Shown one piece after another: positions 7,668 through 16,121 of a DNA stretch of 64,000 nucleotides. The notes under the pieces were generated by a model, which worked only from the letters and a program-made list of their open reading frames with translations, was not told the DNA's origin and made no database searches. Positions within the stretch are counted from its first letter, which is position 1. Each line of letters opens with the position of its first letter. The position numbers were made by a program, and so were the translations under genes. This DNA comes from Anaerolineaceae bacterium (GTDB lineage: Bacteria; Chloroflexota; Anaerolineae; Aggregatilineales; Phototrophicaceae). The stretch spans positions 248,001-312,000 of the forward strand of contig PABP01000009.1 in assembly GCA_002699585.1 (NCBI GenBank), written 5' to 3'.

Positions 7668-8894
7668 TTAGCAGGTGTCATCATCACAGGCGAAGGCCTG
7701 CACATTCACCAGATAATTGATCGCCTCGCCGCCCAATTCCGGCACGGCAATGCTGAACGAAGCACTTTCACCAGCGGCCAGTACCTCGACCTCGGTGTCG
7801 GCGAAGCCCGCTGCAATCACTCGCCCGATGTCATCAAACACGGTGATCGTCGCGCGCGGGTTGCTGACAGGCGCATCGCCTTCGTTGTTCACCATGCCGA
7901 TGATATACAGCGTGCCATTGGCGCTGTTCTCGACGGCGTCTGTCCAGGTGAGGGTGGGGGTACCCACCAGCGGCGGATACTCATCTGGTGTGTCGTTGGC
8001 TTCTGTGTCGCCAATCGCCACTGAGAAATTTACAGCGTCAGCGGGTTGTCCCTGGCCAAAACGTAAACTGAATGGCGCATAGCCCCCCGGTGGAATGCCG
8101 TAGCCCATGACTTTATCATTGGCCTCCACGATAGCCGTGCCATCCGCGCGCGCCAATGTGGCTTTGACGGGGACATCATAGGCCGTTACCGTATCATGAT
8201 TGGTCACTTCCCCGGTGACGAAGAACACGCCATCGGCGGTTGTCCACGTATGCACATTGACCACTTCCAGGCCGGTTGCTGCTGCCAATGCCAGTGTATT
8301 GAGCGTGGTTGCTTCCAGTTGCACCGTCGCATCATCACCCAACTGCACCGTATTGACGATCTGCTGCACTACCGCATTGCGGTTGGCATCCACCGGGACG
8401 CGCACATTGGTCACGCCAAACAGTGCCCCGCGCCGCTCGATGAACGTATTCACCTGGATTGTTTCGCCAGTGGGTGTCCGGTTTACGCCGACGATGCGCC
8501 ACGCGCCATCGCCCAGCGCTTCCGCAGTATGTTCCGTATACCGCGCTAGATCAGGTCGGATCTGCGTCTGGTAGGTCGTGCGCAGCTCATTGAGATCATC
8601 GGCCTCGATAGGGTCACCCAGGTTGATAACCGTTATCGTAACTAATGGATCGCGGCTGTCCGGTGGTGAAAATGATGCCGAGGCCAGGTTGGTCAGGTTT
8701 TGCGTATAGGCTGACCAGTTTGGCGGCAAAACCAGGCTGAACGCGCCGCTAGGATGCGTATAGGTCTGCGGGTTTTCTTCCGGCGGCAGGGGCGTCGGCA
8801 CATAGACCACCGCGCCGCTGCTGCATGCGCTCAGCAGCATAATCAGGATTACGCCAAGGATTGTCAGCCGATGTAACTTGCAAATTCGAGTCAT
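7668..8894 (-). CDS. predicted lipoprotein with PsbP-like and FxLYD-like domains
   Basis: 408 residues from the ATG ending at 8894, chosen because it gives a good lipoprotein signal (ILIMLLSAC, Cys24) and removes 15 residues of non-signal sequence. The region about 45-190 resembles a PsbP/Mog1-like fold, with THPSGAFSLVLPPNW near its start. Two beta-sandwich repeats follow (about 215-310 and 320-405), each with the GEVTN or GMVNN turn and late SFSI/PFSL strand typical of FxLYD-like domains. The protein is predicted to be extracytoplasmic and membrane-anchored. Two cysteines close the C-terminus (FACDDDTC). The exact role is unknown. Confidence 0.7.
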   Translation of the reverse strand: MTRICKLHRLTILGVILIMLLSACSSGAVVYVPTPLPPEENPQTYTHPSGAFSLVLPPNWSAYTQNLTNLASASFSPPDSRDPLVTITVINLGDPIEADDLNELRTTYQTQIRPDLARYTEHTAEALGDGAWRIVGVNRTPTGETIQVNTFIERRGALFGVTNVRVPVDANRNAVVQQIVNTVQLGDDATVQLEATTLNTLALAAATGLEVVNVHTWTTADGVFFVTGEVTNHDTVTAYDVPVKATLARADGTAIVEANDKVMGYGIPPGGYAPFSLRFGQGQPADAVNFSVAIGDTEANDTPDEYPPLVGTPTLTWTDAVENSANGTLYIIGMVNNEGDAPVSNPRATITVFDDIGRVIAAGFADTEVEVLAAGESASFSIAVPELGGEAINYLVNVQAFACDDDTC

Positions 8895-9126
8895 GCGGGC
8901 TTTGCGACCCTCTTTAGAGTGCGAATAACAAAATGCCAAAAACGTAATAGCGTCTACAACATGCCCTGATTATAGCGGCTTTTGCTACGGTGAGGGCATT
9001 CCGAATCGCTGAATATGCATAACGACGTGCTGGAGGGGTGAAGGCTGGCGTGGCTGGCGCTGGCCTTGCGAGTTATAGTTGGCAGGCTGACGAATAATCA
9101 ACTTAACAAAAGTTATTGAAACAGAC

Positions 9127-11184
9127 ATGAATTTTACGCGATCCAAAAATGCTTTGAAGCATATTTTTAGCCGCCTCGAGATCTCTGAAGATACCTTTTT
9201 AATCATCACCGCCATATTGGTGGGCCTGGGTGTCGGCGTGGGTGCGATCATCTTGCATCATCTCATTGAGGCTGTGGAGTGGGTTGGCTACACCTGGCTG
9301 CCAGAAGTCCTGAGCGGGTTGGGTAAAGCGTACGTCATCATCTTCCCCGCGATTGCCGGCCTGATCGTCGGTTGCTTAGTTTACTTCTTCGCCCAGGAAG
9401 CCAAAGGGCATGGCGTCCCAGAAGTCATGGAAGCCGTCGCCCTAAAGGGCGGTCGGATTCGTCCCATCGTTGCCATTATCAAATCTGTTGCTTCAGCCCT
9501 CACGATTGGCAGTGGCGGCTCTGCTGGGCGCGAAGGCCCTATCGTCCAGATCGGCTCGGCATTAGGCTCTACCCTGGGCCAAAAGCTAAACCTCTCCAGT
9601 GATCGCGTGCGTAATTTAGTAGCATGTGGCGCCGCAGGCGGTATCGCGGCCACCTTCAACGCGCCCATTGCCGGGGTCATCTTCGCCTTGGAAATTATCC
9701 TCGGTGAGTTCAGCGTCCGTTATCTGAGCACGGTCGTCCTGGCGTCTGTGGTCGCCAGTGTCGTCGGACGATCTGCGTTTGGCAATACGCCTGCCTTTGT
9801 CTTGCCTATGGAATATGGTGTTCGCACCGTATGGGAATTTGCCTTCTATCCGATTTTAGGCCTGCTGGCGGCGCTTGTTGGCGTGGTTTTCGTCCGCTTG
9901 CTCTATTGGACAGAAGACCTGTTCGACAATTGGAAAGGTTTCCCGGAATGGGGCAAGCCCTCGATTGGGGCTATTTTGTTGGGCATTTTGGCGCTGGCCT
10001 ATCCGTCAGTGACAGGCATCACCTGGGATGAAGTCCCGCAGATCTTCAGCGTGGGTTACGAGATTATCGAGGGTGCTCTCAGCAATGAATTGGCGCTCGG
10101 TGTGGTCGGGGCGCTTATGGTGCTCAAGTTGCTCGCAACCAGTCTCACCCTGGGGTCCGGGAGTTCCGGCGGGGTTTTTGCGCCAGCGCTATTTATGGGG
10201 GCCATGCTCGGTGCGGGTTTTGAGCTTGTCATAAGCAGCATATTCCCTGATATTGTGGCTCCCGCAGGCGCTTATGCCCTGGTCGGGATGGCTGCCGTAT
10301 TTGCTGCCAGTGCCCATGCGCCCATTACAGCCATCATCATGTTGACCGAACTCACCGATGACCATCGTATTATCCTCCCACTGATGTTGACGGTCATTGT
10401 GGCGACGTTGGCTGCGCGCATTATGTTGAACAAACAATCCATCTATACCCTCAAACTGACGCGGCGCGGCATCCACCTCCAACAGGGCCGCGATGTCGAT
10501 ATCATGCATGGCGTGCTCGTCAATGAAGTCATGTCCACCCAGGTCCATAGTGTGACGGTCGGCATGACACTTGATGAGCTATCCAACGCCTTCATTCAGA
10601 CCCACCATCATGGCCTAGCTGTGCTGGATAAAGAAGGCGCACTTTGGGGTGTGGTCACGGTCTCCGATCTAGACCGGGCTTTGGCGCGTAACCTGCCCGG
10701 TGACACCGACATCAGCCAGATCTGTACCCGCCGGCCCGATCTGCTTGTCGCCTATCCTGATGAAACCATCGGTGATGCCCTGTATCGGCTCGGTAGACGC
10801 GGTTTGGGGCGTATCCCGGTTGTCTCGCGCGATGACCCAGATCGTTTGTTGGGCATTATCCGCCGCTCGAATATCGTCACCGCCTATAACTTGGCCCTGA
10901 CCCGCCGCACGGAAATTCAGCAGCAGGCCAAGCACATCACCACACGCTCACCAGAGGGAACCGAATTCATCGAATTGACGCTATCCGAGGGAAACCAAGC
11001 TGTCGGCAAGTCTGTCCAGGAGATTGCGCCCAACTTGCCCGATGATTGCATCCTGGTGTCGATTCAGCGCAAAGCCAAGGTGCTGATCCCTCATGGTACG
11101 ACTGTCTTCCAGCAAGGCGATACGATAACGGCATTCATTCACTCCAAAGATGTGAATCTGCTCTATGCGAGGCTCATTGGCTAG
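9127..11184 (+). CDS. CLC chloride channel/transporter with CBS pair and RCK_C domain
   Basis: 685 residues. The CLC membrane domain (about 20-445) shows GHGVPE (95-99), the selectivity and gate segment GREGP with gating Glu136, FNAPIAGVIFALEI and GSSGGVFAPALF. Two CBS motifs follow (about 465-590), ending in a basic linker, then an RCK_C/TrkA_C-type domain (about 605-685). The CBS pair suggests regulation by adenine nucleotides; an RCK_C tail on a CLC is a less common addition. At the internal proton-glutamate position next to Glu189 there is Ile190, so proton coupling may be altered. It stands alone, 107 bases before the next gene. Confidence 0.9.
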   Translation: MNFTRSKNALKHIFSRLEISEDTFLIITAILVGLGVGVGAIILHHLIEAVEWVGYTWLPEVLSGLGKAYVIIFPAIAGLIVGCLVYFFAQEAKGHGVPEVMEAVALKGGRIRPIVAIIKSVASALTIGSGGSAGREGPIVQIGSALGSTLGQKLNLSSDRVRNLVACGAAGGIAATFNAPIAGVIFALEIILGEFSVRYLSTVVLASVVASVVGRSAFGNTPAFVLPMEYGVRTVWEFAFYPILGLLAALVGVVFVRLLYWTEDLFDNWKGFPEWGKPSIGAILLGILALAYPSVTGITWDEVPQIFSVGYEIIEGALSNELALGVVGALMVLKLLATSLTLGSGSSGGVFAPALFMGAMLGAGFELVISSIFPDIVAPAGAYALVGMAAVFAASAHAPITAIIMLTELTDDHRIILPLMLTVIVATLAARIMLNKQSIYTLKLTRRGIHLQQGRDVDIMHGVLVNEVMSTQVHSVTVGMTLDELSNAFIQTHHHGLAVLDKEGALWGVVTVSDLDRALARNLPGDTDISQICTRRPDLLVAYPDETIGDALYRLGRRGLGRIPVVSRDDPDRLLGIIRRSNIVTAYNLALTRRTEIQQQAKHITTRSPEGTEFIELTLSEGNQAVGKSVQEIAPNLPDDCILVSIQRKAKVLIPHGTTVFQQGDTITAFIHSKDVNLLYARLIG

Positions 11185-11291
11185 CCATATCAAAAACAGA
11201 TAAAGATTTTGATGTGTGGCCTTGTTTTGTTGTCAGGCACTCGTTATGCTCATAATATATTTTGTAAGGAACTTGGTTCACAGGTCGGCCC

Positions 11292-11651
11292 ATGTATACC
11301 AACAACGACATTCTTTTCCCTCATAGTGCGATTGCCGCGCTGCGCGATCAGCGTGGGCCGGAATGGGCTGCCCTGGTAGATGAGGTGCTGCAATTGCCGG
11401 AAACGCATGAACGCACCCTGGCGCTCATGCTGACCATGATCCGGCTCAACGGCTGTAATGGCTGCGAAACAGATAGCTTCCGGGCCATGCGCGGCTGTGA
11501 TAATTGCGCCATGCAAACCCTCAAGCGCTATAAGCCCAAAGACGAAAAGCTGCTCAAACTCTTTGAAAAAGCCCTGGTTGATGTCCGTGCCTATGCTCAA
11601 AAAAAGAAGGGTACCCCGCTGGCGGATCTGGTCATTATGCAGCCGGAATAG
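11292..11651 (+). CDS. small protein with paired CxxC motifs
   Basis: 119 residues, ATG at 11292. The centre has two CxxC pairs, NGCNGCETDSF and GCDNCAMQ, about ten residues apart, in an otherwise helical protein with no signal or membrane segment. Four spaced cysteines suggest a zinc or iron-sulphur site, or a redox role. The C-terminal third is Lys-rich (KRYKPKDEKLLKLFEKA), which could bind nucleic acid. I do not recognise a named family. It has its own gap on each side (107 and 185 bases), so it is likely monocistronic. Confidence 0.6.
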   Translation: MYTNNDILFPHSAIAALRDQRGPEWAALVDEVLQLPETHERTLALMLTMIRLNGCNGCETDSFRAMRGCDNCAMQTLKRYKPKDEKLLKLFEKALVDVRAYAQKKKGTPLADLVIMQPE

Positions 11652-11836
11652 TCCCGCCCGGTGGCCCAATTCAGGGATCAGTCCCAGCTTATACTTAAGT
11701 TTCTTTCGTAAAAATCGGCCTCTACAGTAAAAACTGAGGTTCTATCTCGACAGCCCCTGCGCCCGTGCTAAACTGTCAGCAATTAAGCTAAAACTGTTTC
11801 TTTATCTGTTGCCTTATTCCGAGAAACCCTGATTTT

Positions 11837-12847
11837 ATGACAGAACCCACAGTTGGTATCGTTGGCATTGGTACTTACTTCCCCCAACAGGTGGAAGTCG
11901 CCGCGGACCTCGTCGAACGTACACAAATTCCCGCAGAAATCCTTCATCAGAAGATGGGCATTCGTCAGCGCCATATCGCCGGAGAAGGCGATACCGTCAG
12001 CTACATGGCGACCCAGGCTGCCAAACGTGCCATTGAGCAAGCAGGTATCGACCCCGCAGAAATTGACATGGTCATTTCGCATGGCAGCGAATACAAAGAC
12101 CATGTTGTTTGGAATGCCGCTGGCAAAATTCAGCAGGATGTCGGCGCGGTTAATGCTTTTGGCTTTGAAATGTACGCGCTGTGTGCCGGTGCGCCGATTG
12201 CGATCAACATCGCCCGCAGTATGATGATTGCTGACCCCAGCCTCAAGACCGTTTTGCTGGCGGCTGGCAGCCGTGAAAACGACCTCGTCAACCTCGGCAA
12301 TCCGCGTGTGCGTTTTATGTATAACTTTGGCGCAGGCGGTGGTGCGATGATTCTCCGTCGCGGCCACGACAAAAACCTCGTCCTGGGGGCTTCGGCCATT
12401 ACCGATGGCAGCTTGTCGGAAACGGTCATGCTGACCCGTGAAGAAGACGCGCTCGACGGCGACCCGGTCAAAGGCGATTACTACGGCATGCTTGATGTCC
12501 GCAATATGGCCTATATGGGCGAGCGCCTCGGCGAAACCTCAATGGACAACTTCCTTAAGGTGATGCGTACCGCTGTCGAAAAGAGTGGCTACACCCTGGA
12601 CGATGTCGCTTTCCTGGGCATCACCCATATGAAGCGCTCATTCTATAACGATTTAGTGGCTGCGATTGGCCTCACGCCGGAGCAGTCCGTTTACTTAGAG
12701 GATTACGGCCATGTCCAGAGTGTCGATCAAGTGTTGACGCTGGAATTGGGCTTGGCACAGGGCAAAATCAAACCCGGCGACCTCGTCTTACTGACAGGCG
12801 CGGGTACGGGCTATACCTGGAGCAGCATCGCTGTCCGTTGGGGATAG
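11837..12847 (+). CDS. KAS III-like (beta-ketoacyl synthase III fold) enzyme with altered active site
   Basis: 336 residues with the thiolase fold of FabH-type enzymes: GIVGIGTYFP at the N-terminus, nucleophile region ALCAGAP with Cys116, and FGAGGGAMIL. The second catalytic residue, His264, sits in THMKRSF rather than the usual HQAN. The third, normally Asn in YGN, is His292 in YGHVQSVD. A Cys-His-His set is not standard for FabH and suggests a related activity such as an acyltransferase or a CoA-thioester condensing enzyme. It precedes an acyl-CoA ligase by 34 bases on the same strand. It probably works on acyl-CoA; the product is unknown. Confidence 0.78.
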   Translation: MTEPTVGIVGIGTYFPQQVEVAADLVERTQIPAEILHQKMGIRQRHIAGEGDTVSYMATQAAKRAIEQAGIDPAEIDMVISHGSEYKDHVVWNAAGKIQQDVGAVNAFGFEMYALCAGAPIAINIARSMMIADPSLKTVLLAAGSRENDLVNLGNPRVRFMYNFGAGGGAMILRRGHDKNLVLGASAITDGSLSETVMLTREEDALDGDPVKGDYYGMLDVRNMAYMGERLGETSMDNFLKVMRTAVEKSGYTLDDVAFLGITHMKRSFYNDLVAAIGLTPEQSVYLEDYGHVQSVDQVLTLELGLAQGKIKPGDLVLLTGAGTGYTWSSIAVRWG

Positions 12848-12881
12848 CCTTTTTAGACTTACTTTTTTGCGAGGACTTAAG

Positions 12882-14447
12882 ATGATTCTTGCATCGGATT
12901 GGGTGGCGTTCCATGCGGACCGTACGCCCGATAAACTGGCGATGGTCGATCAGCATACGGGCCTGCGCCTGACCTACGACCAACTCAATGACCGCGCCTC
13001 TCGTCTGGCGACCTATATGCGCGATGTCTGGGGCGCGAAGGCGGGCGACCGTCTGGCCATCCTGGGCAAAAACTCGGTTGAATACTTCGTTTTCCAGTTC
13101 GCCTGCATCAAGCTCGGTGCCATGATGCTGCCGCTCAACTGGCGGCTGGCAGAGCAGGAACTCGTGTTTATTCTCAATAATGCGGAAGCAATGAGCCTGG
13201 TTTACGACAACGAATTTGCCGAGCGCATCCCGCCGCTGCTAGAGAAAACCACCGTCGAGCACACCCTGCGTGTGGATCTGGGCGCTGCACCCTCTGATGA
13301 GCGTCTATGCTTCGAAACTGCCATCGGCCAGTCCGCACCAGAAGTGGTCATGGATCCGCAGACCACGCACGACACGCCCGTCATCATTATGTATACGTCC
13401 GGCACGACTGGGCGGCCCAAGGGCGTGCTCATCACGCATGGCATGAACTTCTGGAACGCCATCAACATTGGCACGCCGACGGGCATCAGCCACCACAGCA
13501 CGCAGTACGTCGTCTTGCCAACTTTCCATATTGGTGGCCTCAACCTGTACGCCAATCCCTTAGTACATTGTGGCGGGACTAGCATTATTGCCCGTGAGTA
13601 CGATCCTGGCCTGACGCTGCAAACCCTCAGCGACCCGGAACTAGGCGTGACACATTTTTTCGGCGTCCCGGCCATTTACCTGTTCCTCAGCCAGCACCCT
13701 GACTTTGATAAGACCGACCTCAGCCATATCGAGTCCTGGGGTTGTGGTGGTGCGCCCATGCCTGCCAGCCTGCTCAAGACTTATGCTGACCGTGACATCA
13801 TTATTCAACTGGGCTTCGGCATGACTGAAACCAGCCCGACCGTTTTCCTAATTGCCAAGCGTCGTGCTCTGGTCAAGCCGACCTCCGTCGGCAAGCCCTT
13901 GATGCATACCCGTGTGCGCGTTGTCGATGATAATCTAAACGATATGCCTGTGGGCGAAGTGGGCGAGGTGGTCATCAGCGGCCCCAACGTCACGCCAGAG
14001 TACTGGCGTCGGCCCGATGCCAATGAAGACAGTTTCAGCATAGACGAACATGGTAATCGTTGGATTCACAGTGGCGATGCGGGCATGATCGACGACGAAG
14101 GTTGTATTTTCATTGTGGATCGTTATAAAGACATGTACATCAGTGGTGGCGAAAACGTCTACCCGGCGGAAATTGAGCAAATCATTTTTGGCTTGCCCCA
14201 GGTGGGCGATGTGGCCGTTATCGGTGTGCCCCATGAACGCTGGGGAGAAACGGGCAAGGCCATCGTCGTGATCAAAGAGGGCCAAACCATCGCGCCGGAA
14301 GCCATCATCGACCACTGCAAAGCCAATCTGGCCAAATTCAAAGTGCCGCAGTCTGTTGACTTTGTCGATGTGCTGCCGCGTAACGCCGCTGGCAAGGTGC
14401 TCAAACGCGAGCTGCGCCAGCAATACATCACAGAAAAAACGACTTAG
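12882..14447 (+). CDS. AMP-dependent acyl-CoA synthetase
   Basis: 521 residues from the ATG at 12882, picked because GAGG lies 7 bases upstream; an upstream ATG adds only five residues. The ATP/AMP-binding loop is MYTSGTTGRPKG (about 170-181), followed by FGMTETSP, GDAGMIDDEG, DRYKDMYISGGENVYPAEIE and the catalytic Lys in NAAGKVLKREL. This is a complete ANL-family ligase that makes acyl-adenylate and then acyl-CoA. The family includes medium- and long-chain fatty acid and aryl acid ligases; chain-length preference cannot be read. It lies between a KAS III-like enzyme and an alpha/beta hydrolase in one transcriptional direction. Confidence 0.9.
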   Translation: MILASDWVAFHADRTPDKLAMVDQHTGLRLTYDQLNDRASRLATYMRDVWGAKAGDRLAILGKNSVEYFVFQFACIKLGAMMLPLNWRLAEQELVFILNNAEAMSLVYDNEFAERIPPLLEKTTVEHTLRVDLGAAPSDERLCFETAIGQSAPEVVMDPQTTHDTPVIIMYTSGTTGRPKGVLITHGMNFWNAINIGTPTGISHHSTQYVVLPTFHIGGLNLYANPLVHCGGTSIIAREYDPGLTLQTLSDPELGVTHFFGVPAIYLFLSQHPDFDKTDLSHIESWGCGGAPMPASLLKTYADRDIIIQLGFGMTETSPTVFLIAKRRALVKPTSVGKPLMHTRVRVVDDNLNDMPVGEVGEVVISGPNVTPEYWRRPDANEDSFSIDEHGNRWIHSGDAGMIDDEGCIFIVDRYKDMYISGGENVYPAEIEQIIFGLPQVGDVAVIGVPHERWGETGKAIVVIKEGQTIAPEAIIDHCKANLAKFKVPQSVDFVDVLPRNAAGKVLKRELRQQYITEKTT

Positions 14448-14480
14448 TACGACCATTTTTCCAAGAATAAGGAGCCATCA

Positions 14481-15548
14481 ATGGACATTCCGACTTTACC
14501 CGACGTCACAGCCAAAACCATCACCAGCGACCGCCTGACGACGCGCGTCCTGTTCAGCGGCCCGGAAGATGGCATTCCGGTGCTATTTGTACACGGCAAC
14601 GTATCCTCCGCCACCTATTGGGAAGAGACAATGGTCGCCCTGCCGGAAGGCTATCGCGGCATTGCACCTGATAATCGTGGCTATGGTGGCGCAGACCCCG
14701 CGAAGAAAATCGACGCCACGCGCGGCACCGCCGATCTGTCTGATGATCTGGCAGCGCTGCTCGATTCACTCGGCCTGGAAAGTGCCCATCTGGTGGGTCA
14801 TTCGCTGGGAGGCTCGGTCATCTGGCAGTTCATGATCGACTACCCGCAGCGTGTCCGCACTGTGACCCTGGCTGCCCCCGGTTCGCCCTATGGCTTCGGC
14901 GGTTGCAAAGGGCTGGATGGCGAAGTGAATTACCCAGATAGCGCGGGCAGTGGCGCGGGCATCGTTAGCCCGGACTTTGTGAAGGCCATCATCGACCAGG
15001 ACCGCAGCACGGATAGCCCCAGTTCACCGCGTAACATCATCAATACCTTCTACTGGAAGCCACCTTTCGTTCCGGCTCGTGTAGAAGAACTGCTCTCGTC
15101 AGCACTCAGCATCCATACTGGCGAAAATGCCTATCCCGGCGATGCTCAGCCATCCGAAAATTGGCCGATGGCCGCACCCGGTAAATTTGGCCCCAACAAC
15201 GCGCTTGCACCGATCTACCGTGGCGATGTCAGCAAACTCTACGCGATTGACCCCAAACCGTCCGTCCTGTGGATTCGTGGCGATAGCGACCAGATTGTCA
15301 GCGATAATTCGATGTTCGAGATGGGCACATTGGGGCAGATGGGCGCAGTCCCTGGTTGGCCCGGTGCCGATGTCTTCCCGCCGCAGCCGATGGTCTCGCA
15401 GACACGTGCTGTTCTGGATGAGTACAAGGCCAACGGCGGCGCTTACGAAGAAATCGTCTTTGAAGAAACGGCCCATTCACCGTATATTGAAAAGCCAGAA
15501 CTGTTCAACCAGCATTTCCATGCGCTCCTCAAGGAGTATGAGACGTAG
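14481..15548 (+). CDS. alpha/beta hydrolase
   Basis: 355 residues, ATG at 14481 with AAGGAG 7 bases upstream. Nucleophile elbow GHSLGG puts Ser108 in place; the oxyanion segment is VHGNVS (38-43); the acid is Asp in IRGDSDQIV, and the base is His in EETAHSPYIEKPE. It has no signal peptide, so it acts in the cytoplasm. An insertion of about 120 residues between the elbow and the Asp forms a large cap. Flanked by two acyl-CoA ligases, it may release or modify an acid that the ligases then activate. The substrate is unknown. Confidence 0.88.
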   Translation: MDIPTLPDVTAKTITSDRLTTRVLFSGPEDGIPVLFVHGNVSSATYWEETMVALPEGYRGIAPDNRGYGGADPAKKIDATRGTADLSDDLAALLDSLGLESAHLVGHSLGGSVIWQFMIDYPQRVRTVTLAAPGSPYGFGGCKGLDGEVNYPDSAGSGAGIVSPDFVKAIIDQDRSTDSPSSPRNIINTFYWKPPFVPARVEELLSSALSIHTGENAYPGDAQPSENWPMAAPGKFGPNNALAPIYRGDVSKLYAIDPKPSVLWIRGDSDQIVSDNSMFEMGTLGQMGAVPGWPGADVFPPQPMVSQTRAVLDEYKANGGAYEEIVFEETAHSPYIEKPELFNQHFHALLKEYET

Positions 15549-15583
15549 GGAAATGTCATTAGCCAGATGAGCGTGGGCAATCC

Positions 15584-16063
15584 ATGAAGGCATCCCTACA
15601 GAATCGCGGTTTCGACAATCTCGACCAGACCATATTGGAAGAGTTACAGGCCAATGGTCGCATTAGTGTCGCCGACCTGGCGCGCAAGATTCATTTGTCG
15701 CAGCCAGCGGTCCATAACCGCATCAAGCGTTTAGAGCGCGAAGGCATCATTCAGCAGTACGTCGCGCTGCTCGACCATGAACAGGTCGGTTACGACATGC
15801 TGGCCTTCATCCAGCTCACGTTCAGCCAGCATACGCCCAAGCTGACCGCTGGTCTGCTCAAACTGATCGAAAGCCAGGTACGGGTGCTGGAATGTCATCA
15901 GATAACAGGTGAGGCAGATTTGCTGCTCAAGGTCATCACGGAGAATCGGCAGGCCTTGGCGAATGTTGTGGCCCAGTTAACCGAATGTGATGAAGTGCAG
16001 CGCGTCCAGACCAGCCTGGTGCTCAGCAGTAGTAAAATGACGACGCAAATTTCTTTGGACTAA
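15584..16063 (+). CDS. Lrp/AsnC-family transcriptional regulator
   Basis: 159 residues. The N-terminal winged helix-turn-helix (about 12-60) reads LDQTILEELQANGRISVADL and then SQPAVHNRIKRLEREGII, the Lrp/AsnC signature. The C-terminal RAM/AsnC domain (about 65-150) has the CHQITGEADLLLKV segment that binds an effector and oligomerises. Such proteins usually sense amino acids or related acids. It sits 36 bases after the hydrolase and 58 before the second ligase, so it may regulate the surrounding ligase/importer genes. Confidence 0.9.
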   Translation: MKASLQNRGFDNLDQTILEELQANGRISVADLARKIHLSQPAVHNRIKRLEREGIIQQYVALLDHEQVGYDMLAFIQLTFSQHTPKLTAGLLKLIESQVRVLECHQITGEADLLLKVITENRQALANVVAQLTECDEVQRVQTSLVLSSSKMTTQISLD

Positions 16064-16121
16064 ACGACGCAGAACGTAGCCGTATGTGTCAACAACGGCG
16101 AAGAATAGAGGGCAGTGACAG

